Below, piece after piece: positions 45,695 to 58,140 of a DNA stretch of 63,712 bases. The DNA is from Fusarium oxysporum f. sp. lycopersici 4287. Taxonomy: Eukaryota; Ascomycota; Sordariomycetes; Hypocreales; Nectriaceae. The notes under the pieces are model-generated. The model was not told the DNA's origin. It saw nothing but the letters and a program-made list of their open reading frames with translations, and did no database searches. The stretch spans positions 562,042 through 625,753 of the forward strand of contig NW_017264845.1 of assembly GCF_000149955.1 (NCBI RefSeq), given 5' to 3'. Positions within the stretch are counted from its first letter, which is position 1, and every line of letters begins with the position of its first letter. The position numbers were made by a program, and so were the translations under genes.

Positions 45695-47500
45695 CTTGAA
45701 TGAATGAATGACGGAGTCCTTGTGTAAATGAATAAGGCACTTGATAATCACAAAGCAAAGAATTTGTGAGAAGTCTAAGAGGTTGAAAGGCTAGGTTAGA
45801 AGGAGACCGTCCATTTATACACGAAGCCCAGCCTCCTACCCCGTCGCGCTATTAGAAAAGCGGGAAGCAGATAAGCTGAAAAGTGCACCTCGGGCAACAC
45901 AATTATGCCGAGATGAAACTTCATTTGGAGCTTGTCGGATGTCTTGAATCATGGGATTGGTCCCCGCCCTTCTTGTTGCCAGTCTGTTGGTCAGATGTTA
46001 TCCCAGTAAAGGATCGTATAACCGCCTTGGCTTCGTTGGCGTATACAACACAAGGCCAAAGAAGATCAGGAGGCCAAGAGCAGGCATAATACGAAGTCAG
46101 AAATGATCAAGAGGCCATCTGAATAACTCCTCATTGGCGAGATCAACCGGAAGCGAGCCCATACGAACGCTTATGCAGCTTAATGGCCTTGACCATTACA
46201 GCTGCAATCCAAGCTTGCAGAGAGTTAAGGCCAACAGTGACTCGAATTGCCATATCGAGTAAATAAGTGTAACCAAATAACCCCCCTATTCCCGATGAGG
46301 GAATTTCAGGAGGTCTAGGCTAGTGCGCTCGCTGCGTTGCTACTTTACACTGCATTGCTTAAAGTCCTTCGAGGCAGACTTGGATGCCAATACTTGATTA
46401 GCAAATTTCAGGAGGTCAAGACCATGCCTTGTGTTGCGACTTCACCACCCCACCACTTTGATCCTATTCGAGGCAGGCTCGAATTACCAAGTCGAGTAAA
46501 AGATCGCGAGTATGCAATGTCCCCCCCACGCATTGACGTGTCTAGTCGATCCTCATGACCCTTTGAGGTAAATGTCAAGTGGCCTGAATCGTCTCATGCC
46601 TTGCAACCTGACCACGACGCGTCATCTCAGCCATTGTGTCCAAAGCAGCCTTGCCTGAACTTCGTGGAGATTGGACGACGACTTTTATCGTTAGGTCAAC
46701 ATTTAGTGGCAAGGATCAAAAGGGGCAATTTGGCTGTGGCTGATAAATGCATTCCTGTTGCCAAGGCGTATCGGGGGAGAGGTACGAATGAGATGGCCCG
46801 GTCTCAAGTGTGCTTATCGTGATGCTGCCATTGGATGAATGCTGAGTACGGCCTCTTGGGCCTCCCTGGCGAGGCTCCTCCTTGAACGATCCATTCAGGC
46901 AGCCGCTCTACTGGAGGGCATAGCATAGCGACTTTGTTGGGCGAAGGAAGTGTGCGTCTCTGATACTGCAAGAGGCAAGTTTTGTTACTTAGATTGGTAA
47001 TTTGAGCGATCTGGTGATGAATGCAAGAGGCGGTTGGTGGAGGGGCGAAGTGGTTGTGAGACGGGTAGTGTGTATGGGTGCCAGGAAAACAGGAAAAATT
47101 CCTGCCACTAAGGGAAAGGGCAAGAGGCAATAGACTTTAGTCGTGAGTATGAAAGATGGGCTCTCTCTGATCGTTGTGAAGTGGGCGCCAAGAATGCTGT
47201 TTGCGGACAGCGAGATGAGACGTCGTTGTTGAGGGGACACGTGATGAGTGACAAATGAAGGAGGCGGTTAAGCGTCAAGAGACTTAAGAGGTACATTGCG
47301 GGACATGGTGGGCGGCTAGCCGCTTTATAGGCGCTGGAAAAGCGGTACCAGCTGGCAGGGCATGAAATTTCCAATTTGAGTAGGTTATGAGAACAGGGGT
47401 GCAAGATGATAATTTCCTGATGGAGGCAAGCCGTGGTAAGATATACCTAATATATAAATTTAAAAGACATAATAAAGAATATATAAACTCTAAAGTCTTG
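45695..47500. other. 1.8 kb without a supportable gene
   Basis: Several overlapping minus-strand frames of about 80-108 codons at 46804-47535 have no domain. Nothing repetitive was seen. Confidence 0.45.
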
Positions 47501-50329
47501 CTAGGATTTACTGAAGTTTTCAACATGTCTTCCAAACTCTGCTAAATCTCCCACGTCCTGACCTGTAAGACACCAATCCGAGTTATCCAGAAGCGACTGG
47601 AAATACCCATGGTATTCATCTAGTGGTATATCCGTAAGTAACAGATCGTTGCCTGGTATGGTGCCTATTGAAGTCGCTGAAGGCATCCAGATCTGGGATA
47701 CCTCGCTTGGGAAGGTAGAGATTCCATGGTCTACATCCAAGTCCATGCTTCTATTACTTCCTTCTAGGTTGTCAAAGTGTGGTTCGAGCTGGCTTGGCTT
47801 GTCATTATTACTTCCGAGCTGGACTGATTCTCCGATTATATCCAAGTTGAGAGGAAGTTCTGTGTTATGACGAGAGATAGATGCCTGATTACTGTTCGCT
47901 CCATGTCGAAGTGGGGAGCCACGAGTAGATTGCATAGGACCCTGAGAGGGCGCAGTGGTGCTTTCCTTTAAATGTAGATGTTCCGATAGTTGATGCCAAA
48001 GATTCTTCACTTCGTGAAGTCGCTCGATGGCGTTGGTATTATGATTGTCTGCCAGATACTGCAAAATCTGTAGGGCCTCGCCTAGGCCTGGTGATGGATT
48101 CATCTTATCCTTTTCTTCGCACGCAGAGTCAAAAACAACCGTGAGAAGGAGGACGAAAGCGGCGGAAAAAAGGGCATCGCAATCAAAGAATCCAAAAATG
48201 GCTGTCATCGAACGGTTGGTTCCGATAGTTGATTAGGGGCGGAGAGAACTTACTCAACAGATTCATTTTTCTCAATGTCAGGATCGTCCGGACTACACGC
48301 CTTGAGGCTTCGGCAGATGCTCGACAGAGTTGTGCTAGCGAAGAATTTCCCAGGTGTTCTAAATTAGAGCTCTCACCTGCAAGTATCAGATGCGCTACAT
48401 GTAGCATTACCGGGCGTATAGTGAGCAGAGTGGCCTGTTGAGTCAGCCCCAATACTGCTCTGGGTCGTGCGATAGTAGGTTAAGCATGAAGGGGGGCTTA
48501 GCAGACCTGATATAACATGAGCTGAAGAGAAGCGTTTGTTCTCACAGAAACTCGAGAATTAGGTCTTTCGGCTATAGTTGCCAGGTTTTCTGGTATCTCT
48601 CTCGATATTTCGTGTAGGCACTTGATAATTTCCTTCACGTCCAGCACGAACGAGTCCTGGTTTTGGCGCTTAGGACTATAGAGGTCTTGATGTCTTTCTA
48701 TTAGCTACAATCGTAGAAGGTAACATTCGGAGATATTTAGTACCTGTTAGAACACGGCTTGTGACCCTGGCTATTCTAGCATTTGTTCGTATCGCATGAC
48801 TCGAACTAAACCCTGGTTGATCGATAGGATAGTCTAGCATGATGAAATCATCGTCGATACCATAGGGATGTCCTGTCGCTGCTGCCAATCGCCTAGTAGA
48901 CGACGATGAGTAAGCTGATTGACGCTGACAGGGTAGCCTAGAGCAAGACCTACCTCTCTTGCATGTATATCGTCCACCATAGCCTTCCGATGTGGGCTTT
49001 TTCCCATCGGGGGACTTTACTTGTTTCAAGAGGGCGGTGGTAACCGTGTGTAACAGCAAGCCGCAAGGCTATGCTGGTCTAGATCATAGGCTGTTAAACA
49101 TTGGGTTGCCTTCGGTAATAATCGACGTACGTATATGTATGCTTCTTCCTTTCGATTCATGGCTTGGAGATAAACTCCGAGGAGTGTTAGTGTCTCAATT
49201 GCGACCCTGCCCTGGGAATGTTGCATGCTGGGGTTTGGTAGACTGGCGTGTACATATTCGAACAAGTTACTGCCCGGATAACAATTTGCTCTATTGTCTG
49301 CGTTGTCGCCGCGAAGGAGTTTCCCTATTGCAAGGATAATAATCATGCGCAAGAACCATGCTGCCGAGCGTTCCAGCTGGCGTCCTGGATCTGCATAATA
49401 TAGATCGATATTATCGCAGACCTCTCGTACGTCAAAGTGACTCTGACTCTGGCCAATGTAAAGACTCACGATGTCAAGTAGCCGGTAAGCCTCAGATTCG
49501 CTCGGTAGCATAGAGAAATCGCTTTGACATACACCATAGGCCTGCCCTGGAGATGGACGGTCATTGCTGGAAATAAATCCTGTCGGCGTAGGCTGCGGTG
49601 TTTCGCGGGTATGGCGGGCCTGACTGACGAGGTTTTGAACCCTCGCGCCAAACGTCGCACTCGAACTCAACGACGAATCGGTCTCTATGGCTGCGGGTCA
49701 TATCAACACCTTTGTCCACACCGCTCTTCGTCAAATTACATACACCGGACGGTCAACGGACAGGAAGCCTTTGGTCGAGTGGAAGGTCGGGGAGCTGATG
49801 GAGAAGCAGCGGCATTTGTGCGATTAGATTGTCGAGTATCGCGATCGCTGACGAACGGGCTCCTGAGACATGGTCAATTGGTATTGCGGCGGTGTTTAAA
49901 AAGGCTGGAAATACTTACTGGGAAAGATCATTGGTAACATCGGGAAGCCATTCTCCCATATCGGGATTACGTCCTTCATATTGCGCAAGGCGGTTGGTTC
50001 TCTAAATCTTCAACATGGCTAAGAGAGAATGAATTGGCGTCCAAAAGAAGCTGAAGCTGATGAATAGACTCACTTGACAGCATATACTTTGCGTTCTTGG
50101 CGAAGAGGTACGCTACAGTCCAGGCCCCTCTTGGAACAATACGCACAAGGTACTGTGCCAGAGCATTTGACCTTTTTCTTTCGACATGTTAGACAGCTGA
50201 ATGTGTATTAGTCTAGGGTGTTGAATTGAAGATACATTTGGTGAAAAAATCATTCACTCACGCCAACGATGACTTCGGTTGCGTCTTCCTCACACCCGAA
50301 TCCCCGGGTGAGCGTGACGACGTTGACAT
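47501..50329 (-). CDS. Zn2Cys6 fungal transcription factor, 10 exons
   Basis: Gene model complement(join(47501..48201, 48254..48434, 48507..48697, 48744..48892, 48954..49078, 49131..49690, 49758..49862, 49919..50001, 50074..50196, 50262..50329)), 761 aa. Introns are 46-72 bp and every junction keeps phase. The N-terminus has a binuclear cluster C24, C27, C34, C40, C43, C50 (CLTCRKKKVKC start). The Fungal_trans domain follows, with TSIALRLAVTHGYHRP and WWTIYMQERRLAAATGHPYG, both created across splice sites. The C-terminal half is Ser/Asp-rich. Exon 7's donor (GTTGAC) is weak, so that junction is the least certain. It is divergent from the aminotransferase (291 bp apart) and so likely regulates the amino-acid genes. 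Confidence 0.85.
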
Positions 50330-50619
50330 GGCTCCTGACGAGATTTGAGTTGAGGAGCTTGGGTTCGGAGAGCGGGTCCCGAGGGTTTTGGTATTTAAAG
50401 CTGGAGCATAGCATGTGACTCAGTGGCTTCGGGGACCCGATTCCGATGCTAAGCCTAATTTGATATAGAACCAAGTTGCTCACCCGAACTTGTAGATCCA
50501 CCTGAGTATGGGTCGTACTATTGAGGATAAAAGCAGACAAGAAAAGGATACCTAATCGCCCTATTACACCACAAGGTCTTTGATTTCCACCCAATCTGCG
50601 AGAATTACGCTTCGACGTC

Positions 50620-52218
50620 ATGTTCTTCGACAAAGTGCAACAGGGTGCCCCCGATGTCATGTATGAGTTGAAGGTTCTGGCCGATGGTGACATGAGCCCC
50701 AACAAAGTCGACCTTGGCGTTGGCGTATACCGAAATGAGCAGGGTTGCTTCCATGAGCTGAAGGCTTTGAAAGATGTGAGCACTACTCAACTACAGTCGT
50801 TATCAGTATCAAGATCTGATGGGAGGCCTCAGTGAAACAGGCCACGGAGATTGAGGTTCTAGAAGCCATCACGCGACTGAAAGAGTTTTCTTTCCTTAGC
50901 CTGCGTCAGACAGAGCAAGGCGCTAGGGTCTAGGAAGCCCTACTAACCAAATTCATCTAGTACGAAGTTACGACTGGTAATGCCAAGTATCTACGCAACG
51001 CCGCCCGAGTTGCTTTTGGAAATGACTCTAAGATCATGGAGTCAGGTAGAGTAAGCTGCAGAATGAACCATCTAGTTAAAATTATTAACAGCAATCTAGC
51101 TTGCATCCGTACAAACTATATCAGGCACGGGGTCAATTCACATTGCTCTCATGTTTCTCAGCAGGTCGGTCTCAGGTATGGAGAAGACAGTTTATGTGCG
51201 AACCCCTACGTGGAGTAACTACCAGCCAATGTGTACGGTTGCGGGACTTCAATTTCAGCCGTACAAGCACTACTCCCCAGAGACCGGCCGGGTTGACTGG
51301 GAGTGTGTCCTGAAAGCTGGCAGAAGTGCCGCGGCCGGAAGTATCTTCATTCTTCAAGCTTGTTGTCACAACCCGACTGCAGCAGATTTCTCACAAGATC
51401 AGTGGAAGACCTTAGCAAAAGTGATGAAGGAAAGGCGCCTCTTTCCTCTTTTCGATATGGCATACCAGGGTCTAGGAAATGGCCTAGACGAAGACATGTT
51501 CGGCTTGCGCCATTTTGCCCGAGAGGGTTTCGAACTGTTGGCCTGCCAGACTTTCTCCAAGAATTTTGGCCTCTATGGAGAGAGAGTAGGTGCACTTCAT
51601 GCTATTTGTCCCACGCCTCCAATTGCATCTGCTGTGCATGATCAACTCCGATATTTGATTCGATCCGAGTTTTCGTCTTCGCCGGTATACGGAGCCAGAC
51701 TCGTGACCACTATTCTTTCAGATCCTGAGCGGGAGTCGGTTTGGTAAGTCTGGAATGTTCCAGTGTTCCCTACAGATAGGTACTGATACTACTATCCATA
51801 GGAGAGAGGAGCTCACAACACTCCATCGAAGACTACACGCTCTACGCGAAAAGCTTTTTCACTTGCTACAAGACGTTCACAAGGTATATCACTAGCATAA
51901 TGTGAATGAGACGGATGACTAACTCTATTGGCAGACTCCAGGAAACTGGGATATCATCACTCGCGGAACAGGGCTATTCAGGTAAGCATAACCCGCCAGG
52001 GTTTTCCACCCGCTGCCCAACAAGGTGCTAACTCAGTAAGCCTGCTACCATTAAGTTCTGAGCAGTGCAAAACTCTCCAAACCAAGTACCACATTTATCT
52101 GGTTCCTAATGGTCGCATAACTATATCTGGGCTTAACGAGCGGAACATCAATTATGTAGCATCTAGCATTGATAAGGTTGTACGGACTGCAAAATCCCCA
52201 ATCAGGAATCGTATGTAA
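50620..52218 (+). CDS. class I aminotransferase (aspartate/aromatic type)
   Basis: Exons 50620..50775, about 50826..50855, 50961..51050, 51100..51743, 51802..51883, 51935..51981 and 52041..52218, roughly 430 aa. Exon 2 is unsure: the acceptor after GGGAG gives ASVKQATEIE in frame, but its donor is poor. Motifs in order: KVDLGVGVYRNEQ (N-terminal), YEVTTGN, SVQTISGTGSIHIAL (PLP phosphate site, restored by splicing), ACCHNPTAADFS, FPLFDMAYQGLGNG, and TFSKNFGLYGERVG with the Schiff-base lysine. It is a PLP enzyme that moves amino groups to 2-oxoglutarate. It sits between the divergent Zn2Cys6 factor and the convergent D-amino-acid oxidase. Confidence 0.85.
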
Positions 52219-52746
52219 TCATCATTGGAGTACTGCATAAAATTTGATCTCCGATCATGAAGAATGGATGCAATAGGCTAAGGTGATGTCACAGCCTTCA
52301 GCTTTTGCTTGGCCAAAACTGTAAACCTGTGCACGTATTTGTACGTAAAATCAAGAACACCGAATAAGTATTGCATGACGGAATGCCACCGTGAGCAAGG
52401 CTTGAAACCAGCGTGCCATTAAGAGTTTCGGAGACCAAATTCGACATATCAAAGCATAGCCAATCCATCTTCCTCATTGTTTTCAACATAACATATTGGG
52501 AAATATAAAAACTGCCTCACTGTGAACAGGATCGTGGACGTTTCCCATGCAGGGGCGCTGGTTGTCAGCCACCATGGAGATACTGCAAGATTGCCTCACA
52601 AATTACAATGCTACCATTATATTTACATCGATTACAGTGGCATAGTTGAGCGATAACACGGATTAATCTCTAGACTCCAATAAAGGACGGCAGTATTGTA
52701 CATATTGTCCAGTATGATGGTGATTCCCCTTAACACTGAAGTCTCG
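52219..52746. other. convergent intergenic region
   Basis: 3' flanks of the aminotransferase and oxidase genes; no gene seen. Confidence 0.5.
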
Positions 52747-54020
52747 TCAAATCTTGGCTGACGACCGAAGAAGGTCTACAGCAGTTTTGGCCATTCCCCT
52801 ATACTAAGTCAGTTTCAAGCCTGGAAGATCGGAGTGTATCTCATTGGCAGCCTACCAAGAAGCCTGGTATCCTGAACCACCTGCGCCGTAATTGTGAATG
52901 ATCTTGACGCCGTATTTTCTCTCTAGCTCGATCCTCGCCCCACCCTTCCTGCTCGATTCACGTTCGTTCGTCATTAGTCGTAATCACTTAGATTATGTGG
53001 GAATAGAAGAGCTTACGTCTGAAGCCAACGCCCTGCTTGATAACCCGCAAATTCTCTGGCCTTCCAAGCTCTGGGACGAGAGCACAGCATCGCTCTTTTA
53101 TACCCTGACCGATAGCTTCATCAAACTGTGGGTTCGAATCACCGTTTAGTCTACAGCCTCCAAGGATGACGCCTCCATCCATGCCTCGAGGGAAGACATG
53201 TGTGCTGTGGCTACCTAGTCTTTGACTTGAGCGAAAGGACATTTTTGAGATGCCTCCTGGTGGCGCTTCCACAAGGTACACTTGGCCCTGAATAGTAGTA
53301 AGCATTGGCACCCTGAAAAATGGATAATGAGACATACCTTCGCAGGGTATACGTCGTGGTCCTCAACACCCTTCAACGTCAGAGATCCAAGTCCTGTACA
53401 ATTGAAGATGGTTGAGGTATTCGGGAAATGGCGCGGAATGTCTGATAAGTCGTCTATGATTGCTCTTCGTATCTCAATACCGAGTCTTGTGGCCTCAGCT
53501 TGGAGCCTATCAACGTTCGATTAATATTACTGGTACCAAGAAATCGACTAGAGCGACGGTATTATACGCACCACGGCAAATATTTCTGCACATCGATAAC
53601 AAAAGTCGAGACTTCGAAACCAAAATTGGTACCCTGCGGAAGCTCCTCCTTTGGAAGCCACTTAATCCCTCCGACAAGTTGATCGTACCAGATTTTTTGG
53701 GTTACTTGGCTCAGAAGATCAACATTCTCGATATCATCCTCGTAGATGGATCGCAAGTCCATTGCTTCTATACCACATTCAGGATGAGTTGTGACGAGTT
53801 CTTTGAACTTGAGATATGTGACACGATCCCACTCTTCCTGAGGGCCATTGTCGGTTGCACTCGAGATCCAATTGCCACCAGCCCAAGCTGATGCGTATAT
53901 GGGAGGCGAATCTCCAGGAAAATCTCTGGCGAGAACCAGGACATTACTGGAGGGGTACTGTCTCTTGATTTCTAGCGCAGTAGTCAATCCGACTACGCCG
54001 GCTCCGAGAACGATATGCAT
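52747..54020 (-). CDS. D-amino-acid oxidase (one unresolved frame mismatch)
   Basis: Exons 54020..53572, 53506..53338, 53287..53017, 52948..52856 and 52798..52747 (minus strand), about 344 aa. The N-terminus has the FAD motif GAGVVGLTTAL (residues 6-16), then an SAWAGGNW segment, YDQLVGGIKWLPKEEL, FNCTGLGS, FPRGMDGGVILGG and the family signature IIHNYGAGGSGYQ near the end. The tail is SSAKI, not a canonical SKL peroxisomal signal. FAD-dependent oxidative deamination of D-amino acids to 2-oxo acids, NH3 and H2O2 is the family reaction. Between exons 3 and 4 no GT-AG pair I can find keeps the frame: exon 4 needs one more base, so there may be a one-base deletion or an assembly error. Confidence 0.82.
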
Positions 54021-54575
54021 GTCGCGTCAGATAGTTGGCTCTGATAAATATTTGACTTTTGAACGATGTAGAAGATTGATGCTCGTATTAGTCGGAAATT
54101 CGTGCTGCATTAACCTGTATTAATGGATAAGCAGAGACTCCAGTGATCATATGAAATTCTAGGGTAAGGAGAATCTCTATGCTTTATGGGGTTTAGGTAG
54201 CCCGCACGTCCAGTCATGATGTAGGAATGACCATCTCGGATGTTGAGGTGGCAGGCCAGATATTTCGGAGGGTGGGCTCCGAGATATCGGCACGAGCTGT
54301 GGGTCTGAATGCTCACCAGATTTCGATCTTGCGGGGTAAACAGCCCAAGTCTGGAGCCGTTATCTTAGTTATCTGTGGGGTTGGCAAGCGAACCTGACTT
54401 CTTCGGTGAGCGGAACCGAAGGATGATAAGATTTAGTGGGTGACACTAAAGTCAAAAGGAGTTTGGTCTTAAATTGAGTTTTGTAATAAAGGACTCGTCG
54501 GGAGCAATAAAGAGTGTTCTCCTTGACCAGTTCAACAACTGAGCATCGTTCCACAAAATATTCTCTACGGGCGCC
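54021..54575. other. divergent promoter region of oxidase and permease
   Basis: The oxidase and the permease start 555 bp apart on opposite strands, so this segment probably holds both promoters. I cannot name specific operators. Confidence 0.5.
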
Positions 54576-56511
54576 ATGACTGTGACATTTGAAAAGGAGA
54601 AACACAACGACCTTGTTGGGGTTGAATCCCTGCATCAAGGCGAAATGATCCAGCAAAATGAACTGCGAAGGGAATTCAAACCCCGTCAGGTCTTTATGTT
54701 CTCAATTGCTTGTGCGATTGGAACTGGACTTGTTATAGGCACAGGTAGTGCTTTGTCTCGAGGAGGGCCTGGTAGTCTGTTGATCGCATACATCCTCGTG
54801 GGAATTACAGTATTTTTTTGTTGACTGCAATTGGAGAGATGGCCACTTTCCTCCCTATGAACAAGGCATTTGGTGGTTATGCCACGCGTATGGTTGACCC
54901 AGCTCTCGGGTAAGTCATAGTTTCCTACACAATGGTTGACGAACTAACTGGTAACAGCTTCGCAACTGGCTGGAACTACTTCTTTAAGTACATGATAGGC
55001 ACGCCGACCAATCTCACAGCTGCCGGACTGGTCATCCAGTTCTGGAGACCAGACCTTAACGTCGCCGTCTGGATCACTGTGTTCAAAGTGGCTATTGTAT
55101 CCATTAACGTAAGTCATCCATACTTCCAACCATCATCTTGATCCGCATCTGATGACTTGTTTCTAGGTTCTTCACGTTAACAGCTTCGGTGAAACCGAAT
55201 TTTGGCTGGGCTTTGCCAAGATCCTCATCATGACAACCCTTATACTTAGCACATTTGTGGTTGCTATGGGCGGTGGACCAAATCACAATCGAAGTGGATT
55301 CCGATACTGGCAAGACCCTGGACCGTTCGCAGAATACTTACTGGAGGGACCCAAGGGACGATTCCTTGGTTTCTGGGCCTGTTGCTGTCAAGCATGCTTC
55401 GGCTTTACGGTACGTTAAATGGTCTTGTCAGCAGAGAGCGTGGATACTGACCGCCGACAGGGTACTGAAGTCGTGGGCATGACGTTTGGCGAGACACCTA
55501 ACCCAAGAAAGAATGTCCCACGGGCCGTCAAGCAGACATTTTGGAGGATTGCCTGTTTCTACATCCTCGGCGTGTTGGTTCTGGGTATGGCTGTTCCCTA
55601 TGAAAATGAGCAGCTTATTGGCGCTACGAAACAAGCCACCAGCGGAGGTAAGAAGTCTATCGGAGAGCTCATGCATCATCTTGCTAATACCACGCTTCCA
55701 GCTGCCTCTCCTTTTGTCGTTGCAGTCAGCCTGGGTGGCATCCATGTTTTTGCCGATATCATCAACGGATGCCTTTTGGTGTTCACTCTAAGCGCCGCAA
55801 GTTCGGGTACGCCAAATCTATTACTGTTTTCGTAAGCTTCAACTAACATCACCAGATATCTACTGTGCCTCTCGATCACTGTATGGTCTCGCCAGGGATG
55901 GCCAGGCACCTCGGCTGTTCGCCAAAGCGCGTGACAATGGTAACCCGATCTTTGCTGTCGGTATAGCGTCTCTGTCTATCTGCCTTGGATACATGAACGC
56001 TAGTAAATCATCTTCAACCGTCTTTGGCTATTTCGTCAGCCTTGTGACTGTTTTTGCTGTGCTTAATTGGGTTGCCATCCTTATTTCTCACATCCGGTTT
56101 CGTCAGGCATTGCAAGCCCAAGGCATCATGGCAGCTGACCTACCCTACGTTGGCTTTCTTCAACCGTATGGCTCATACTTTTCGCTTTTCATTTCGCTTC
56201 TCGTGATCGTGTTCAATGGTCAGTGGCACAGCCTCCTAAATCACAGTCTCTGGTACTAACAAAACCTTTCAGGTTACGATGCTTTTATCCCACATTTTAA
56301 ACCCGACACCTTTGTTCTCAAGTACCTTGGCTCTTTCATTTTTGTTTTCAACATAGTGTGGTGGAAAATTTCACAGAAGACAAGTTTTCAGTCCGCTTCA
56401 GAAGTCGATCTCAGTACAGGTAGACGAGAGTGGGAGGACACGGAGACTCAGGGGGAAGCTGAGTGGAATGGTGGGTTTTGGAAGAATCTGCTTGGAAATC
56501 TGAAGCGATAG
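54576..56511 (+). CDS. amino-acid permease (APC/YAT family), one-base frameshift
   Basis: Exons 54576..54909, 54958..55108, 55167..55409, 55461..55806, 55856..56218 and 56273..56511; about 558 aa if one T is added. The N-terminal cytosolic LRREFKPRQVFMFSIACAIG and GTGLVIGTGSALSRGGPG match the start of fungal amino-acid permeases. Later blocks (GEMATFLPMNKAFGGYATR, FATGWNYFFKY, SFGETEFWLGFAKI, FGETPNPRKNVPRAVKQTFW, ASRSLYGLARDGQAP) are conserved family motifs between about 12 membrane helices. In exon 1 a T7 run (54811-54818) is one base short: reading hits TGA just before the LTAIGEM segment. This is a real null mutation or a homopolymer error. Every later exon is in frame. Confidence 0.85.
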
Positions 56512-56836
56512 ATAGAACCATAACCTCCCCTCTCATACTCAAGAGATTCAGAAGAATAACATTTAGTTACAGGAGGCTATTTTCTATCAAGGTTGTGAAC
56601 ACACCTGAATTACTTATAAACACTCTGGTATCAGTTGAACTAAACGAGAATAGATAATGATTCTAAACCAATTAAAATACAGATAATAATAGTATGGCAA
56701 TTACAAAGAATATTTATTATAACCGTCTAGAGTATAGCTCAATTAATTATATTCAGTACTCTTAAAGGGTTAAAGTAAACATAATAAACAGCAGTAAAAA
56801 TATGTTAACAAATTATGTAGCTAGCTATTTCTTATA

Positions 56837-57262
56837 ACGTACATGATAAGCGAGTGTCTCAGACAAGCGAGTGTCTCACCTCACTTTACACCTAAAAAGC
56901 TGACTTTTCAAAGCTTATATAGAATTCAGGCTAAGTCTAAAAAGCTAAAAGCTGTATAACTTACTTTTAACTATATAAGAAAGCTATATACTTTATAAGA
57001 GAATTATAGCTAAATTATTTATAGAGTTATTAAAGAAAATCTATTTAGACTGTATTTTAGCAGGTTTTTTATATAATATAATATTTAAAAAAATCTAAAA
57101 AATAATATCTTAGTTTTAAAAGCTATACTACTTAAAACTATAGTTTTTAATATTTTCTATTATTTTATTTTAGCTAAAAAAGTGTTATAGGGTAAGCTGT
57201 TTTTAGGCAGCACAGTATACTGAGACACTCGCTTGTCTGAGACACTCGCTTATCATGTACGT
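56837..57262. mobile_element. MITE related to the 5571-7433 pogo element
   Basis: 426 bp, TA on both sides (56835-56836, 57263-57264). The ends start ACGTACATGATAAGCG and contain two direct copies of an aagcgagtgtctca motif. The AT-rich interior has many tatag/tagct steps and no coding capacity. It shares the first 16 bp, allowing two differences, with the autonomous-looking element. Confidence 0.88.
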
Positions 57263-57435
57263 TATTCTTTAATGGGTAGATAGCTAGGATACACATATGC
57301 ACATCGATGCGTTCAGATCGCTCATACAAGTGAAACTCGAAACTGGGCAATAAAATAAGTAAAGAAGTCAACCCATCAAGAGGCCAGAACCCTCACTTTG
57401 GCTTGACATTTGATCGGGGTCCCTTATTGAGAGCG

Positions 57436-57523
57436 CTCTTTCAAGTGAAAGGGGATTGCGGGGAAAATACAGGGATTGTGAGCCAATGACATTGCAAAAC
57501 ATCCACTTTCAGTGAAAGTGGGA
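57436..57523. repeat. about 88-bp miniature repeat, inverted relative to 26523-26607
   Basis: The left end ctctttcaagtgaaagg and right end cactttcagtgaaagtgg flank a gtgagccaatgac core. The whole unit aligns with the reverse complement of 26523-26607 (shared attggctcaca and ccctgta). Confidence 0.6.
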
Positions 57524-57921
57524 GAATCAATAGAGATGTAGTCTTCGTTAGTGTATTTACGGCTTTAGTAAGAATGTTTAATGAGGTCTACTAGACGTTG
57601 TCGTTAGATAAGTGTGACAAATGGTTTGGAGTTGCATGATGTATGATAACAGGGCGTTGTGCGGCGCTTCTAGTACGCCTCGACTGAATTTTATCCTGTC
57701 TTCGAGCTAGCTTCTGAGTATTCTAACAATCGTCCGATGCCATATCCATGCTCTTAAACAGAACCAGCCAATACATACTACGTGGTCCCGTCTGACATGA
57801 TAACGAAGGCTCCGCATGCGCCTATGTACCAGGTTAGGATGATTTCCGCAGGGATAAAGCGAGGAATGATACTATATCGGACTTTGAGCATTTCGGCGGC
57901 TATTGTCAAAGCATCGTCAAG
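57524..57921. other. spacer before the LTR
   Basis: No gene or further repeat recognised. Confidence 0.4.
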
Positions 57922-58120
57922 TGTTGTTTATATTGCGCAGTAGTGCTAGGTGAAAATATATATATTTTATGAAACTTGGTTTTTTCATTAGTGAGATGAG
58001 AGTTTTTCTCAGGTTTATATCTCTAAATGATTTCATCTAGGACTTTAAACTTTAAATCTAGGACTTTCAGACTGTTAGTCTGAATCCTGAAGGGAAGGGG
58101 GATCCCCGGATTTTCCAACA
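57922..58120 (-). repeat. 3' LTR of the Copia element (199 bp)
   Basis: TGTTG...CAACA termini. On the minus strand it is preceded by a polypurine tract (ggtggatgggggcg) immediately upstream, exactly where the plus-strand primer is expected. It carries repeated cctag/aggactt motifs like the LTRs at 10575-10776 and 35560-35788. Confidence 0.85.
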
Positions 58121-58140
58121 CGCCCCCATCCACCTTGTCT

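Noticed and set aside
46804..47535. Overlapping minus-strand frames of about 80-108 codons downstream of the Zn2Cys6 gene
   Set aside because: No domain, no consistent splice model, and low-complexity composition.
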